Below are positions 1-5,685 of a stretch of 6,299 nt of DNA, in pieces. This DNA is from an uncultured Eubacteriales bacterium. GTDB taxonomy: Bacteria > Bacillota > Clostridia > Peptostreptococcales > Anaerovoracaceae. Numbering within the stretch: position 1 is the first letter of the stretch; each line of letters opens with the position of its first letter. The notes under the pieces were generated by a model. The model made no database searches. It had not been told where the DNA came from and saw only the letters and a program-made list of their open reading frames with translations. The stretch lies in assembly GCA_959021945.1 (NCBI GenBank), contig CAUEYG010000103.1, positions 1 to 6,299 of the forward strand, read 5' to 3'. A program made the position numbers and the translations under genes.

Positions 1-1064
1 GCCGCAGCATCCTCATAAAAACGGAGTCGGATTATGATAAGTTTGACGCTGTCTTTGCCGAGTATTTTAAAAACATCCAAACCCCGGAGGACTTGCCTCA
101 GGAGTTTTGGCAGTGGCTCAAAGATGGTGAGCGGGAACGGGATATTAATGACAAAGGCGACGGAGATGACTTTTTACGTGAGCTTGACGAACTGCTGCAG
201 ATGTTTTACGTGCGCATTGAAGAGCAAAAAGAAAAGCACCATGGAGGAAACTACTGGATTGGAACAGGCGGCACCTCTACTATGGGAAGAGGCGGCTATA
301 ATAAGCAGGGCATTCGTGTAGGCGGACATGGCCGTCATAAATCAGCGGTTCAGGTTGCAGGAGAACGGCACTTTCAAGATTTTCGGCAGGATAATATTTT
401 GGACATCCGCCAGTTTCAAATGGCTTTTCGAAAGCTGCGCCAGTATTCATCCCGGGTAGAGGGAGAAAAGACAGAGCTGGATGTTGATCAGACAATTGAT
501 AAGACCTGTGAAAATGCAGGTATGCTCAATCTGGTTTACGATAAGCCAAGGAAAAATACGGTTAAGGTGTTGCTGCTCATTGATTCAGACGGTTCCATGC
601 TGCCTTACAGCAGGCTTTGCAACCAGCTGTTTCAGGCCCTGCGCAAAGCAAACCATTTTAAGGATCTGAAAGTATATTATTTCCACAATTGTATTTATGA
701 TAATTTGTACAATACTCCTCTTTGTAAGCGGGGAGACTGGGTGGACACCAACTGGGTGCTATCAAACTTGGACAGTGAGTATAAAGTTATCTTAGTGGGA
801 GATGCGGCAATGGCCCCATCAGAGCTTTACCGAAAAGGTGGGAACTCTGTTATCGGTTTGTGGAACCAGGAGCTGGGCATTGACTGGCTGAAAAAATTTA
901 AACGCCGCTATAAAAAACAGATTTGGCTGAATCCCATCAGGGAGCCGGAGTGGGAATGGACTTATGGAGCTCAGACTATTCAGGCTGTAGGAGAAGTATT
1001 TCCTATGTTTGAGCTGACTCTGGACGGACTGGAAAAAGGAATAAAAAAATTATTGGTGCGCTAG
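1..1064 (+). CDS. CoxE-like VWA-domain protein, 5'-truncated by window edge
   Basis: The reading frame is open from the first complete codon at base 3 to the TAG at 1062-1064, giving 353 visible residues. The true start lies upstream; the TTG at 93 is internal. Numbering from base 3, the middle part has a Gly-rich stretch (IGTGG, GRGG, IRVGG), then an ELDVDQTI block and a VWA domain starting near residue 188. The MIDAS metal site reads D194-S-D-G-S198, so the usual third-position Ser of DxSxS is Asp. Downstream blocks YFHNCIYD and ILVGDAAMAP are typical of CoxE-like VWA proteins. From family knowledge these proteins usually sit beside a MoxR-type AAA+ ATPase and act as a chaperone pair in metalloenzyme or complex maturation; the partner would be upstream, outside the window. 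A link to the urease genes is only a guess. The family call is firm; the function is not. Confidence 0.88.
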   Translation, partial: RSILIKTESDYDKFDAVFAEYFKNIQTPEDLPQEFWQWLKDGERERDINDKGDGDDFLRELDELLQMFYVRIEEQKEKHHGGNYWIGTGGTSTMGRGGYNKQGIRVGGHGRHKSAVQVAGERHFQDFRQDNILDIRQFQMAFRKLRQYSSRVEGEKTELDVDQTIDKTCENAGMLNLVYDKPRKNTVKVLLLIDSDGSMLPYSRLCNQLFQALRKANHFKDLKVYYFHNCIYDNLYNTPLCKRGDWVDTNWVLSNLDSEYKVILVGDAAMAPSELYRKGGNSVIGLWNQELGIDWLKKFKRRYKKQIWLNPIREPEWEWTYGAQTIQAVGEVFPMFELTLDGLEKGIKKLLVR

Positions 1065-1080
1065 GGTCAGGCAACCGTCG

Positions 1081-1109
1081 GGCCCATCAGGCCCAGCTGG
1101 GCCCAGTGG
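1081..1109. repeat. Three short GGCCCA tandem units abutting repeat copy 1
   Basis: GGCCCA occurs at 1081-1086, 1090-1095 and 1100-1105, a period of 9 to 10 bp. The last unit runs into the 139-bp repeat. Before copy 2 the matching stretch (about 2215-2232) has only two such units, GCCCATC followed by GGGCCCAGTGG. The unit number therefore differs between copies, which suggests slippage at this end of the element. Confidence 0.6.
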
Positions 1110-1237
1110 CTGAAAAAACGGAGAAACAGGATTTGTTATATCTTTTCTCCGTTTTTTCTTAAAAAAGATACAAAACTTGTGGGCTCGAGGAGCCGAAAAT
1201 GGGCCATTTTCCCCTGGCAAGGCAATTTTGCGGAAAA
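1099..1237. repeat. 139-bp dispersed intergenic repeat, copy 1
   Basis: This segment matches 2222-2360 in the same orientation at 136 of 139 positions. The differences are at 1171, 1188 and 1189. It contains a 15-bp perfect hairpin (1112-1158), a second small hairpin with arms GGCTC and GAGCC (1182-1186 and 1190-1194), and the short palindrome AAAATGG-G-CCATTTT (1196-1210). Two of the three differences fall in the 3-nt loop of the GGCTC hairpin (GAG here, GCA in copy 2), leaving the stem intact. It lies between two convergent genes. No coding potential is convincing. It is probably a genome-wide intergenic repeat family of small non-autonomous type, but a search would be needed to show more copies. 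Confidence 0.9.
1112..1158. terminator. Bidirectional intrinsic terminator in repeat copy 1
   Basis: Arms at 1112-1126 and 1144-1158 are perfectly complementary over 15 bp with a 17-nt loop. The CGGAGAAA/TTTCTCCG core is flanked by A6 on one side and T6 on the other, so either strand gives a stem followed by a U-run. It starts 48 bp after the VWA stop codon. It can also end the convergent minus-strand gene whose stop is at 1299, although that would leave a 3' tail of about 140 nt. Confidence 0.75.
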
Positions 1238-1298
1238 ACGGGCCCTGGAAGGGGAAACTTTTGTACCTTTTTTGCCTAAATTCTAATAAAAGATACAA

Positions 1299-2105
1299 TT
1301 ATGGCTGAAAGTATTGTTTTATACATTTGTTAATGTGTCCGAAATGGAGGGGCTGGTCTTTCGTTTCATAAGTCATGATCAGATTGATTCCAAGATAATA
1401 TCCATGGGAAGCATAGTCAGTCAGCTTTTCCATGGTTTTACAGGCATAATCCGCCGCATCTATTTGCCCGAAATGTTCCCAGTAAATCAAGAGTCTATGG
1501 ACAGGATGCACAACACAAAAATCCGGTGCTGCTTTCTTTTTTCCCAGGGTAATGATCGGCTCATAACGAAAGTGAAGATGATTTCGTTCCAATATAGTAG
1601 CAATATCCGCCTCAGCTTTAGAGCGAGTCAGCAAGCCTCCTTCAGATCGATATTTTAATGCTTCCGGGTAAAGGGTATTTTTCTCATAGGGCTCTCTTTC
1701 CCAGGCCTCTGGGTCAAAATCGCCGGGAAGACTGATCGGACTGAAATCAAAAGTGTGGTAATGCTCAGGTAAAGAGCTGCGGATGGCATTGGGATCATAA
1801 ATCTGAAACTTTTTTAAAAATTGCTTCAAACAGAGACAGTTGCTTTTTAAAATAGGAAGCGCTTTTTTTAAATGCTGTCTTGTTATTAATTGCGTGATAA
1901 GTGAATCTCTGTCAGGAACATCCTGGGAAATAGGTAGTTGATAGCACTGACTCTTTTCACGGACAACCCTGTAAAGATAACCGTTTTTGCAGGGTAGATA
2001 TCCCCGGGGAAGATGATCATCCAGTGATTCTAACTGGCGAAGCAGATTCCTTTGGCGCTGAAATTCTTTCTGTAATTCTGAGTACAATGTTAATTGCCTG
2101 TACAT
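1299..2105 (-). CDS. Probable PD-(D/E)XK nuclease-like protein, uncharacterised
   Basis: The product has 268 residues. The ATG at 2105-2103 is preceded by GGGAGG (2116-2111) at 5-nt spacing, which fixes the start. The N-terminal half (1-130) is basic, rich in Leu and Gln, and probably helical; I do not recognise it. The C-terminal half has a restriction-endonuclease-like pattern: TRSKAEADIA (160-169, E165), FRYEP (179-183), APDF (193-196, D195), then IYWEHFG (207-213, E210) and LIMTYET (242-248). The E...PDF...EHFG order resembles PD-(D/E)XK cores, although the last Lys of the motif is not evident and H211 sits in that area. No signal peptide or membrane segment is seen. The gene stands alone, convergent to the VWA gene, divergent from the activator gene, and framed by the two 139-bp repeats. 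A role in DNA processing is inference from fold only. Confidence 0.72.
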   Translation of the reverse strand: MYRQLTLYSELQKEFQRQRNLLRQLESLDDHLPRGYLPCKNGYLYRVVREKSQCYQLPISQDVPDRDSLITQLITRQHLKKALPILKSNCLCLKQFLKKFQIYDPNAIRSSLPEHYHTFDFSPISLPGDFDPEAWEREPYEKNTLYPEALKYRSEGGLLTRSKAEADIATILERNHLHFRYEPIITLGKKKAAPDFCVVHPVHRLLIYWEHFGQIDAADYACKTMEKLTDYASHGYYLGINLIMTYETKDQPLHFGHINKCIKQYFQP

Positions 2106-2115
2106 AATTACCTCC

Positions 2116-2144
2116 CATATAATGTAAATTAATTACATTATATG
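2116..2144. promoter_or_regulatory. Perfect 12-bp inverted repeat, likely operator
   Basis: CATATAATGTAA (2116-2127) and TTACATTATATG (2133-2144) are exact reverse complements separated by 5 bp. The element covers the -10 box (2137-2142) and the expected start point (about 2130) of the minus-strand gene, and touches its ribosome binding site. Because transcription should begin inside it, a DNA-binding repressor site is more likely than an RNA hairpin. The repressor is not identified; the gene product itself has no clear HTH. Confidence 0.7.
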
Positions 2145-2165
2145 AAATAATAGTAAAATAAGCAA
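2137..2165 (-). promoter_or_regulatory. Sigma-A-type promoter of the nuclease-like gene
   Basis: On the minus strand, TTGCTT (2165-2160) and a perfect TATAAT (2142-2137) are separated by 17 bp. The predicted start is near 2130, giving a leader of about 25 nt that contains the GGGAGG site. The -10 box lies inside the inverted repeat. Confidence 0.7.
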
Positions 2166-2221
2166 TGGTTTTTATGCACCTTTGAATTTTTATTGCTAGG
2201 CAAGAATCTGATTTGCCCATC

Positions 2222-2360
2222 GGGCCCAGTGGCTGAAAAAACGGAGAAACAGGATTTGTTATATCTTTTCTCCGTTTTTTCTTAAAAAAGATATAAAACT
2301 TGTGGGCTCGCAGAGCCGAAAATGGGCCATTTTCCCCTGGCAAGGCAATTTTGCGGAAAA
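2222..2360. repeat. 139-bp dispersed intergenic repeat, copy 2
   Basis: Direct copy of 1099-1237 with three substitutions. Its right end stops 27 bp before the -10 box of the first activator, and its left end 116 bp upstream of the start codon of the minus-strand gene. The 984 bp between the copies carry exactly one gene with its own promoter. This layout would allow loss of the interval by recombination, leaving a single repeat copy. Confidence 0.9.
2235..2281. terminator. Terminator-like hairpin in repeat copy 2
   Basis: It has the same 15-bp perfect stem (2235-2249 with 2267-2281), loop and flanking A6/T6 runs as in copy 1. Here no gene ends nearby. It sits between divergent promoters, so any role would be insulation, or it may simply be carried as part of the repeat. 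Confidence 0.6.
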
Positions 2361-2384
2361 TATGCCGATTCAAAATGGGATTCA

Positions 2385-2393
2385 TGATATAAT
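2385..2393 (+). promoter_or_regulatory. Extended -10 promoter of the first activator
   Basis: TGATATAAT matches the extended -10 form TGnTATAAT (TATAAT at 2388-2393). No good -35 hexamer lies 16 to 18 bp upstream, as expected for extended -10 promoters. The predicted start is near 2400, giving a leader of about 28 nt that contains the ribosome binding site. No sigma-54 GG-N10-GC pair is present here, so this activator appears to be made from a housekeeping promoter. Confidence 0.6.
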
Positions 2394-2412
2394 AAAGGTC
2401 ATTACAAGCAAA

Positions 2413-2423
2413 GAGGAGGGGGG
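2413..2423 (+). promoter_or_regulatory. Strong ribosome binding site that fixes the activator 1 start
   Basis: GAGGAGGGGGG lies just before the ATG at 2428, with GGAGG ending 8 nt from the start codon. It selects 2428 over the longer in-frame start at 2302, which would translate the intergenic repeat. The N-terminus of the second activator aligns with the 2428 start. Confidence 0.85.
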
Positions 2424-2427
2424 AAAT

Positions 2428-3792
2428 ATGGATCTGAGCAAAGATTACGCTCTGTTTTTGGAAGCTATTACAGGCCTGATGGTAATCGACAAAAAGGGGA
2501 AAGTCGTGTACATGAATGAGCAGTGCGCTGATTACATTAAGGTGGACCGGGAAAAATCCATAGGAAAAAATGTGATGCAAGTGTTCCCCACATCAAAAAT
2601 GCCCAACCTTTTGAAAGGCCCAAACAAATTCAATACAGATTTTTATTTTCAAGACGGGCGGATGAGCGTCAGCACACAGGCGCAGCTACGAAAAGACGGA
2701 GAAATTGTAGGCGTCCTGGAATACGATATGATTCAGGATATTGACGCCCTAGACGACCTTTTTTCCAAGTATGCGGCAACCTTAAAAGAAGAAATGGCCT
2801 ATTTCCGAGAGCAAGTGCGAAATTTTAAAAGCACCAAATATTCCATTCACAATATCCTGGGTTCTTCCCAAAAAATAAAGGCCCTGAAATACCAAATAGA
2901 ATTGGCGGCCACTTCCAATTCTACGGTTCTCATCTGTGGTGAAACCGGTACTGGAAAAGAATTGGTGGCCCATTCGATACACAATCTCAGCACCAGAGCC
3001 TTTCACAATTTTGTAAAAGTAAATGCAGCAGGCATGGCCGAATCCCTCATTGAATCAGAACTGTTCGGCTACGAAGAGGGGGCCTTTACCGGAGCCAGAA
3101 AGGGAGGAAAAAAAGGAAAATTTCAACAAGCGGATCAGGGAACCCTATTTATTGATGAAATCAACCAGATGCCCATGTCTCTTCAGCCCAAGCTGCTCAG
3201 AGCGCTCCAGGAAGGCGAAATCGCCCCAGTAGGAAGTGAAGAGGATATTACGGTAAATGTGAGAACCATAGCAGCAGCCAATGAAGACCTGAGAGAGCTG
3301 GCGGCAAAGGGAGCATTCAGAGAAGACCTTTATTATCGCCTTAATGTATTTCCCATTAATGTGCCTCCCCTGAGAGAGCGAATGGAGGATATCCCCGAGT
3401 TAGTGACCGCCAAAGTAAAAGAACTAAACGGTGAGCTGGGGAAAGATATTCAATCTATTGATCCGGAGGTATACCAGAAACTGCGGGAATACGACTGGCC
3501 GGGCAACGTACGGGAACTGTACAATCGAGTAGAGGCTGCTATGAATTATGCCCAAGGAGACGCGCTGCATTTGGAACATTTTAACCTGAGAGCGGACAAC
3601 AGCAATATTAACCTGGAAGAACTGGACCGTTTTGACAATCCTATTGAAGCAATTAAAAAAGAGGCGGAACGAAAACTGATTAACGAAGTACTAATGCGGT
3701 TTGACTATAACAAAAGCAAAACCGCAGAATACCTAAAAATATCAAGACCTTTGTTGTACCAAAAAATGAAACGGCTAGGAATTGAATTGTAA
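2428..3792 (+). CDS. PAS-domain sigma-54-dependent transcriptional activator (first of tandem pair)
   Basis: The product has 454 residues. A PAS-type sensor (about 8-110, with GLMVIDKKG and the NEQCA block around C33) is followed by a helical linker (105-140), an AAA+ domain (about 143-370) and a Fis-type HTH. In the AAA+ domain, Walker A is GETGTGKE (171-178), the sigma-54 contact loop is a canonical GAFTGA (218-223), Walker B is TLFIDE (239-244), REDLYYRLNV is at 298-307 and WPGNVREL at 357-364. The HTH is at about 428-452 and ends LLYQKMKRLGI. No receiver or phosphorylation domain is present, so the signal is probably a small molecule or redox cue sensed by the PAS domain; the ligand cannot be read from sequence. 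By family knowledge it binds an upstream site and uses ATP to open sigma-54 promoters. The sigma-54 promoter at 3876 directly downstream is its likeliest target. Its own promoter is sigma-A-type. Confidence 0.95.
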   Translation: MDLSKDYALFLEAITGLMVIDKKGKVVYMNEQCADYIKVDREKSIGKNVMQVFPTSKMPNLLKGPNKFNTDFYFQDGRMSVSTQAQLRKDGEIVGVLEYDMIQDIDALDDLFSKYAATLKEEMAYFREQVRNFKSTKYSIHNILGSSQKIKALKYQIELAATSNSTVLICGETGTGKELVAHSIHNLSTRAFHNFVKVNAAGMAESLIESELFGYEEGAFTGARKGGKKGKFQQADQGTLFIDEINQMPMSLQPKLLRALQEGEIAPVGSEEDITVNVRTIAAANEDLRELAAKGAFREDLYYRLNVFPINVPPLRERMEDIPELVTAKVKELNGELGKDIQSIDPEVYQKLREYDWPGNVRELYNRVEAAMNYAQGDALHLEHFNLRADNSNINLEELDRFDNPIEAIKKEAERKLINEVLMRFDYNKSKTAEYLKISRPLLYQKMKRLGIEL

Positions 3793-3819
3793 GTATAATA
3801 AAACAGTGTAAGCAAAAAA

Positions 3820-3854
3820 AGACAATTGTTTTGACGAAAAAGAACGAAAAACAA
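3820..3854. promoter_or_regulatory. Candidate activator binding region upstream of the sigma-54 promoter
   Basis: The palindrome ACAATTGT (3822-3829) overlaps a longer inverted pair, TTGTTTT (3826-3832) and AAAACAA (3848-3854). Between them ACGAAAAA occurs twice (3834-3841 and 3844-3851), exactly 10 bp apart, one helical turn. Such symmetry fits a site for a Fis-type HTH dimer. It lies only some 22 to 55 bp from the -24 box, closer than most enhancer sites, and A+T-rich DNA gives chance symmetry, so this is a weak call. Confidence 0.3.
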
Positions 3855-3875
3855 GGATTTTTACAAAAAATGAAT

Positions 3876-3892
3876 TTGGCATATATTTTGCT
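3876..3892 (+). promoter_or_regulatory. Sigma-54 (-24/-12) promoter of the second activator-urease operon
   Basis: TTGGCATATATTTTGCT has the invariant GG (3878-3879) and GC (3890-3891) separated by exactly 10 bp, and keeps the TTGGCA and TTGCT cores of the sigma-54 consensus. Transcription should start about 12 bp past the GC, near 3903, a few bases before the AGGGAG ribosome binding site (3907-3912). Its position right between two sigma-54 activator genes strengthens the call. No other promoter-like sequence lies between it and ureC outside coding sequence. Confidence 0.85.
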
Positions 3893-3918
3893 ATATTTAT
3901 AAAGGCAGGGAGAAAACT

Positions 3919-5289
3919 ATGGATAAAAAAAGCTGGGAGCAGTTTGAAGCCTGTTTTGAACAGATTCCCGGGCTCATTATGATTGACACAAAAGGAATTG
4001 TAACTTATGTCAACGAGCAGTGCGCTGTCTATTTTCAAATGGAAAAACAAGACATACTGGGCCGCCATATTTTACAGGTCTTTCCCGACTCTAAAATGAT
4101 AGACGGACTAAAGCTGGACAGCCCTGATCTTGTTTTCTACAACTCAAATTTGGGAATTGGAATTTCTGTACATGTGCCGCTGTATGAAAATGGCAGAAAA
4201 ATCGGACTGATGGAGTATGATGTGGTACAGCATTCCCAGATGCTGTATGAACTTTCTAATGAATACAGCCGGTTTTTAGATCAAGAGCTAAAATCACTGA
4301 CAAACCAAATTATGAAAATGGAAGGCACAAAATACACCATCAGCAACCTGATAGGCCGTTCAAGGGCTATGACACAGCTGAAACAGCAAATTGTTTCCAC
4401 TGCCAGAACCTCTTCTACGGTAATCATTACCGGGGAGACGGGCACAGGGAAAGAACTGGTGGCCCATGCAGTCCACAATCTGAGCGGAAGAAGAAAAGAA
4501 AGGTTTGTCAAGGTCAACGCCTCCTCCTTCCCCGAGGCATTGGCAGAATCAGAACTCTTTGGATATGAAAGAGGCTCCTTTACAGGAGCAAGAAAAGAAG
4601 GAAAAAAAGGCAAATTCGAATTGGCTGATAAAGGCACCCTCTTTATTGACGAAATCAACCAGATGCCCCTGCTCGTACAGCCAAAGCTGCTGCGGGTCCT
4701 CCAGGAAAGAGAACTGGACCGAATCGGAGGAGAAAAACCGATTCCAATTGACGTGCGTATCATAGCCGCATCCAACGAAAACCTAAAGGACCTGATAAAA
4801 GAAGGGCGGTTTCGCGAAGACCTGTATTATAGGCTCAACGTAATTGAATTGGAAGTCCCGCCACTGAGAGAACGCCTTGAAGACTTGGAAGCTATTGCCC
4901 AATCTGTAATTCAAGAATTAAATGTGCAATTGGGATTGTCCATAACCGGCATTGACGAAGAGACTCTGAAGCTGCTAAGAGAGCGGGAGTGGCCGGGCAA
5001 TGTACGGGAACTGCGAAACGCCATTGAACGGGCCATGAATTTTGCTCAGGATAATATGCTTCATATTGACGATTTTGACCTTGCGCCTAATGACATGCAA
5101 TTAGGGGGTTTGGGGCTGCCTGCAGCGAAAGGGCAGCGGCTCATTGACCAGGCCCGAAACAAAGCGGAAAGAGAGGTCATTATAAAAGTCTTAGCGCACT
5201 TTAACAATAACAAAAGCAAGACAGCGGCTTATTTAGGAATCGCACGGCCGCTGCTGTACCAAAAAATGAAACGGTTAGGCATTACATAA
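3919..5289 (+). CDS. PAS-domain sigma-54-dependent transcriptional activator (second of tandem pair)
   Basis: The product has 456 residues with the same architecture as its neighbour: PAS (about 8-110, GLIMIDTKG and NEQCA with C35), linker, AAA+ (about 145-372) and Fis-type HTH (about 430-455). Walker A is GETGTGKE (172-179), Walker B TLFIDE (240-245), and REDLYYRLNV and WPGNVREL are present. The sigma-54 contact loop reads GSFTGA (219-224) instead of GAFTGA, a conservative change expected to be tolerated. AGGGAG (3907-3912) lies 6 nt before the ATG. The HTH differs little from that of the first activator and the last 13 residues of the helix region (RPLLYQKMKRLGI) are identical, so both probably bind the same operator. 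The gene follows a sigma-54 promoter and ends 21 bp before ureA, so it is probably co-expressed with the urease genes and may amplify its own expression. Confidence 0.95.
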   Translation: MDKKSWEQFEACFEQIPGLIMIDTKGIVTYVNEQCAVYFQMEKQDILGRHILQVFPDSKMIDGLKLDSPDLVFYNSNLGIGISVHVPLYENGRKIGLMEYDVVQHSQMLYELSNEYSRFLDQELKSLTNQIMKMEGTKYTISNLIGRSRAMTQLKQQIVSTARTSSTVIITGETGTGKELVAHAVHNLSGRRKERFVKVNASSFPEALAESELFGYERGSFTGARKEGKKGKFELADKGTLFIDEINQMPLLVQPKLLRVLQERELDRIGGEKPIPIDVRIIAASNENLKDLIKEGRFREDLYYRLNVIELEVPPLRERLEDLEAIAQSVIQELNVQLGLSITGIDEETLKLLREREWPGNVRELRNAIERAMNFAQDNMLHIDDFDLAPNDMQLGGLGLPAAKGQRLIDQARNKAEREVIIKVLAHFNNNKSKTAAYLGIARPLLYQKMKRLGIT

Positions 5290-5310
5290 GATGGAATATG
5301 GAGGTAAAAA

Positions 5311-5670
5311 ATGAAGCTTACAGTAAAAGAACAAGAACGACTGCTCATGTTTAATGTGGCAGAAGTCTCAAGGAGACGATGGAAACGAGGAGTCAAGCTA
5401 AACTATGTAGAGGCCATGGCCATTATTTGTGATGAACTCTTGGAACGGGCCAGAGAAGGCAAAGATACGATCTACGATCTGGTGGAACTGGGTTCTAAAA
5501 TTCTCACAGAAGAAGATGTAATGGAAGGCATCCCCCAGCTAATGCCCATTATTCAACTAGAAGTCATGTTTCCTGACGGAAACAAGCTGGTTTCCGTACA
5601 AGACCCAATTCGCCTGGAAAAAAGAGAGGAAGCCGTTCCCATGACAGAGCTGGTTTCCATGAACGGATAA
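5311..5670 (+). CDS. ureA: Urease gamma subunit (divergent, with C-terminal tail)
   Basis: The product has 119 residues. Family hallmarks are the N-terminal MKLTVKEQERLL, RRR (21-23), GVKLNYVEA (27-35), ILTEEDVMEG (64-73) and FPDGNKLVSVQDPIR (87-101). UreA packs with UreB and UreC in the cytoplasmic urease complex, which hydrolyses urea to ammonia and carbamate; gamma carries no catalytic residues. The usual length is about 100 residues, ending at PIR; here 18 extra residues follow. Departures from typical sequences include NYVEA for NYPEA and QDPI for H-x-PI. GGAGG (5300-5304) lies 6 nt before the ATG. With 21 bp to the upstream activator gene and no promoter between, it should belong to the sigma-54 transcript. 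Identity as a urease gamma homologue is firm; activity on urea is inferred. Confidence 0.93.
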   Translation: MKLTVKEQERLLMFNVAEVSRRRWKRGVKLNYVEAMAIICDELLERAREGKDTIYDLVELGSKILTEEDVMEGIPQLMPIIQLEVMFPDGNKLVSVQDPIRLEKREEAVPMTELVSMNG

Positions 5671-5685
5671 GGAGGTTTCCATGAA
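5652..5685. repeat. 12-bp direct repeat at the ureA-ureB junction
   Basis: GGTTTCCATGAA occurs at 5652-5663 inside the end of ureA and again at 5674-5685, where it spans the ribosome binding site spacer and the ureB start codon. The copies are 22 bp apart. The first copy encodes VSMN of the ureA tail in frame. A small local duplication of the ureB start region could explain part of the extra ureA C-terminus. Confidence 0.65.

Larger units (their letters stand above)
2106..2427. other. Divergent intergenic region, 322 bp, no gene seen
   Basis: From left to right this gap holds the promoter and operator of the minus-strand gene (2111-2165), about 55 bp of A+T-rich sequence with nothing recognisable, the second copy of the 139-bp repeat with its terminator hairpin, and the extended -10 promoter and ribosome binding site of the first activator. 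The hairpin lies between the two divergent promoters and could stop read-through either way. The open frame that continues upstream of the activator to 2302 runs through the repeat and is not considered coding. Confidence 0.7.

Noticed and set aside
93..95. TTG at 93 as the start of the VWA gene
   Set aside because: The frame is open upstream to the window edge and the upstream residues fit a continuing protein; no ribosome binding site is suitably placed.
1050..1298. Minus-strand open frame of 82 codons with a short GPAGPDGPDG collagen-like stretch
   Set aside because: It starts at a TTG, has no ribosome binding site, and is simply the reverse translation of the 139-bp repeat and its GGCCCA units. 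The same peptide appears from copy 2.
2338..2356. Possible sigma-54 promoter at the right end of repeat copy 2 (TGGCAAGG...TTGCGG)
   Set aside because: The GG to GC spacing is 12 bp or 7 bp, not the required 10.
1099..2360. Insertion sequence or CRISPR explanation for the repeats
   Set aside because: There are only two copies 984 bp apart, no transposase between them, no clear terminal inverted repeats, and no repeat-spacer periodicity.
2302..2427. Longer N-terminus for activator 1 starting at the GTG at 2302
   Set aside because: It would translate the intergenic repeat and cross the promoter. The strong ribosome binding site and alignment with activator 2 support 2428.
2017..2580. Minus-strand open frame of 187 codons
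   Set aside because: It overlaps the 5' ends of two well-supported genes and contains the translated repeat, sharing a peptide with the frame at 1050-1298. It has no family resemblance.
3794..3799. TATAAT just after the activator 1 stop codon as a sigma-A promoter for activator 2
   Set aside because: No -35 hexamer or extended -10 TG is present; the sigma-54 site is much better. It cannot be excluded as a weak secondary promoter.
4281..4775. Minus-strand open frame of 164 codons inside activator 2
   Set aside because: It lies opposite the conserved AAA+ coding sequence, has Ser/Pro-rich antisense composition and no ribosome binding site.
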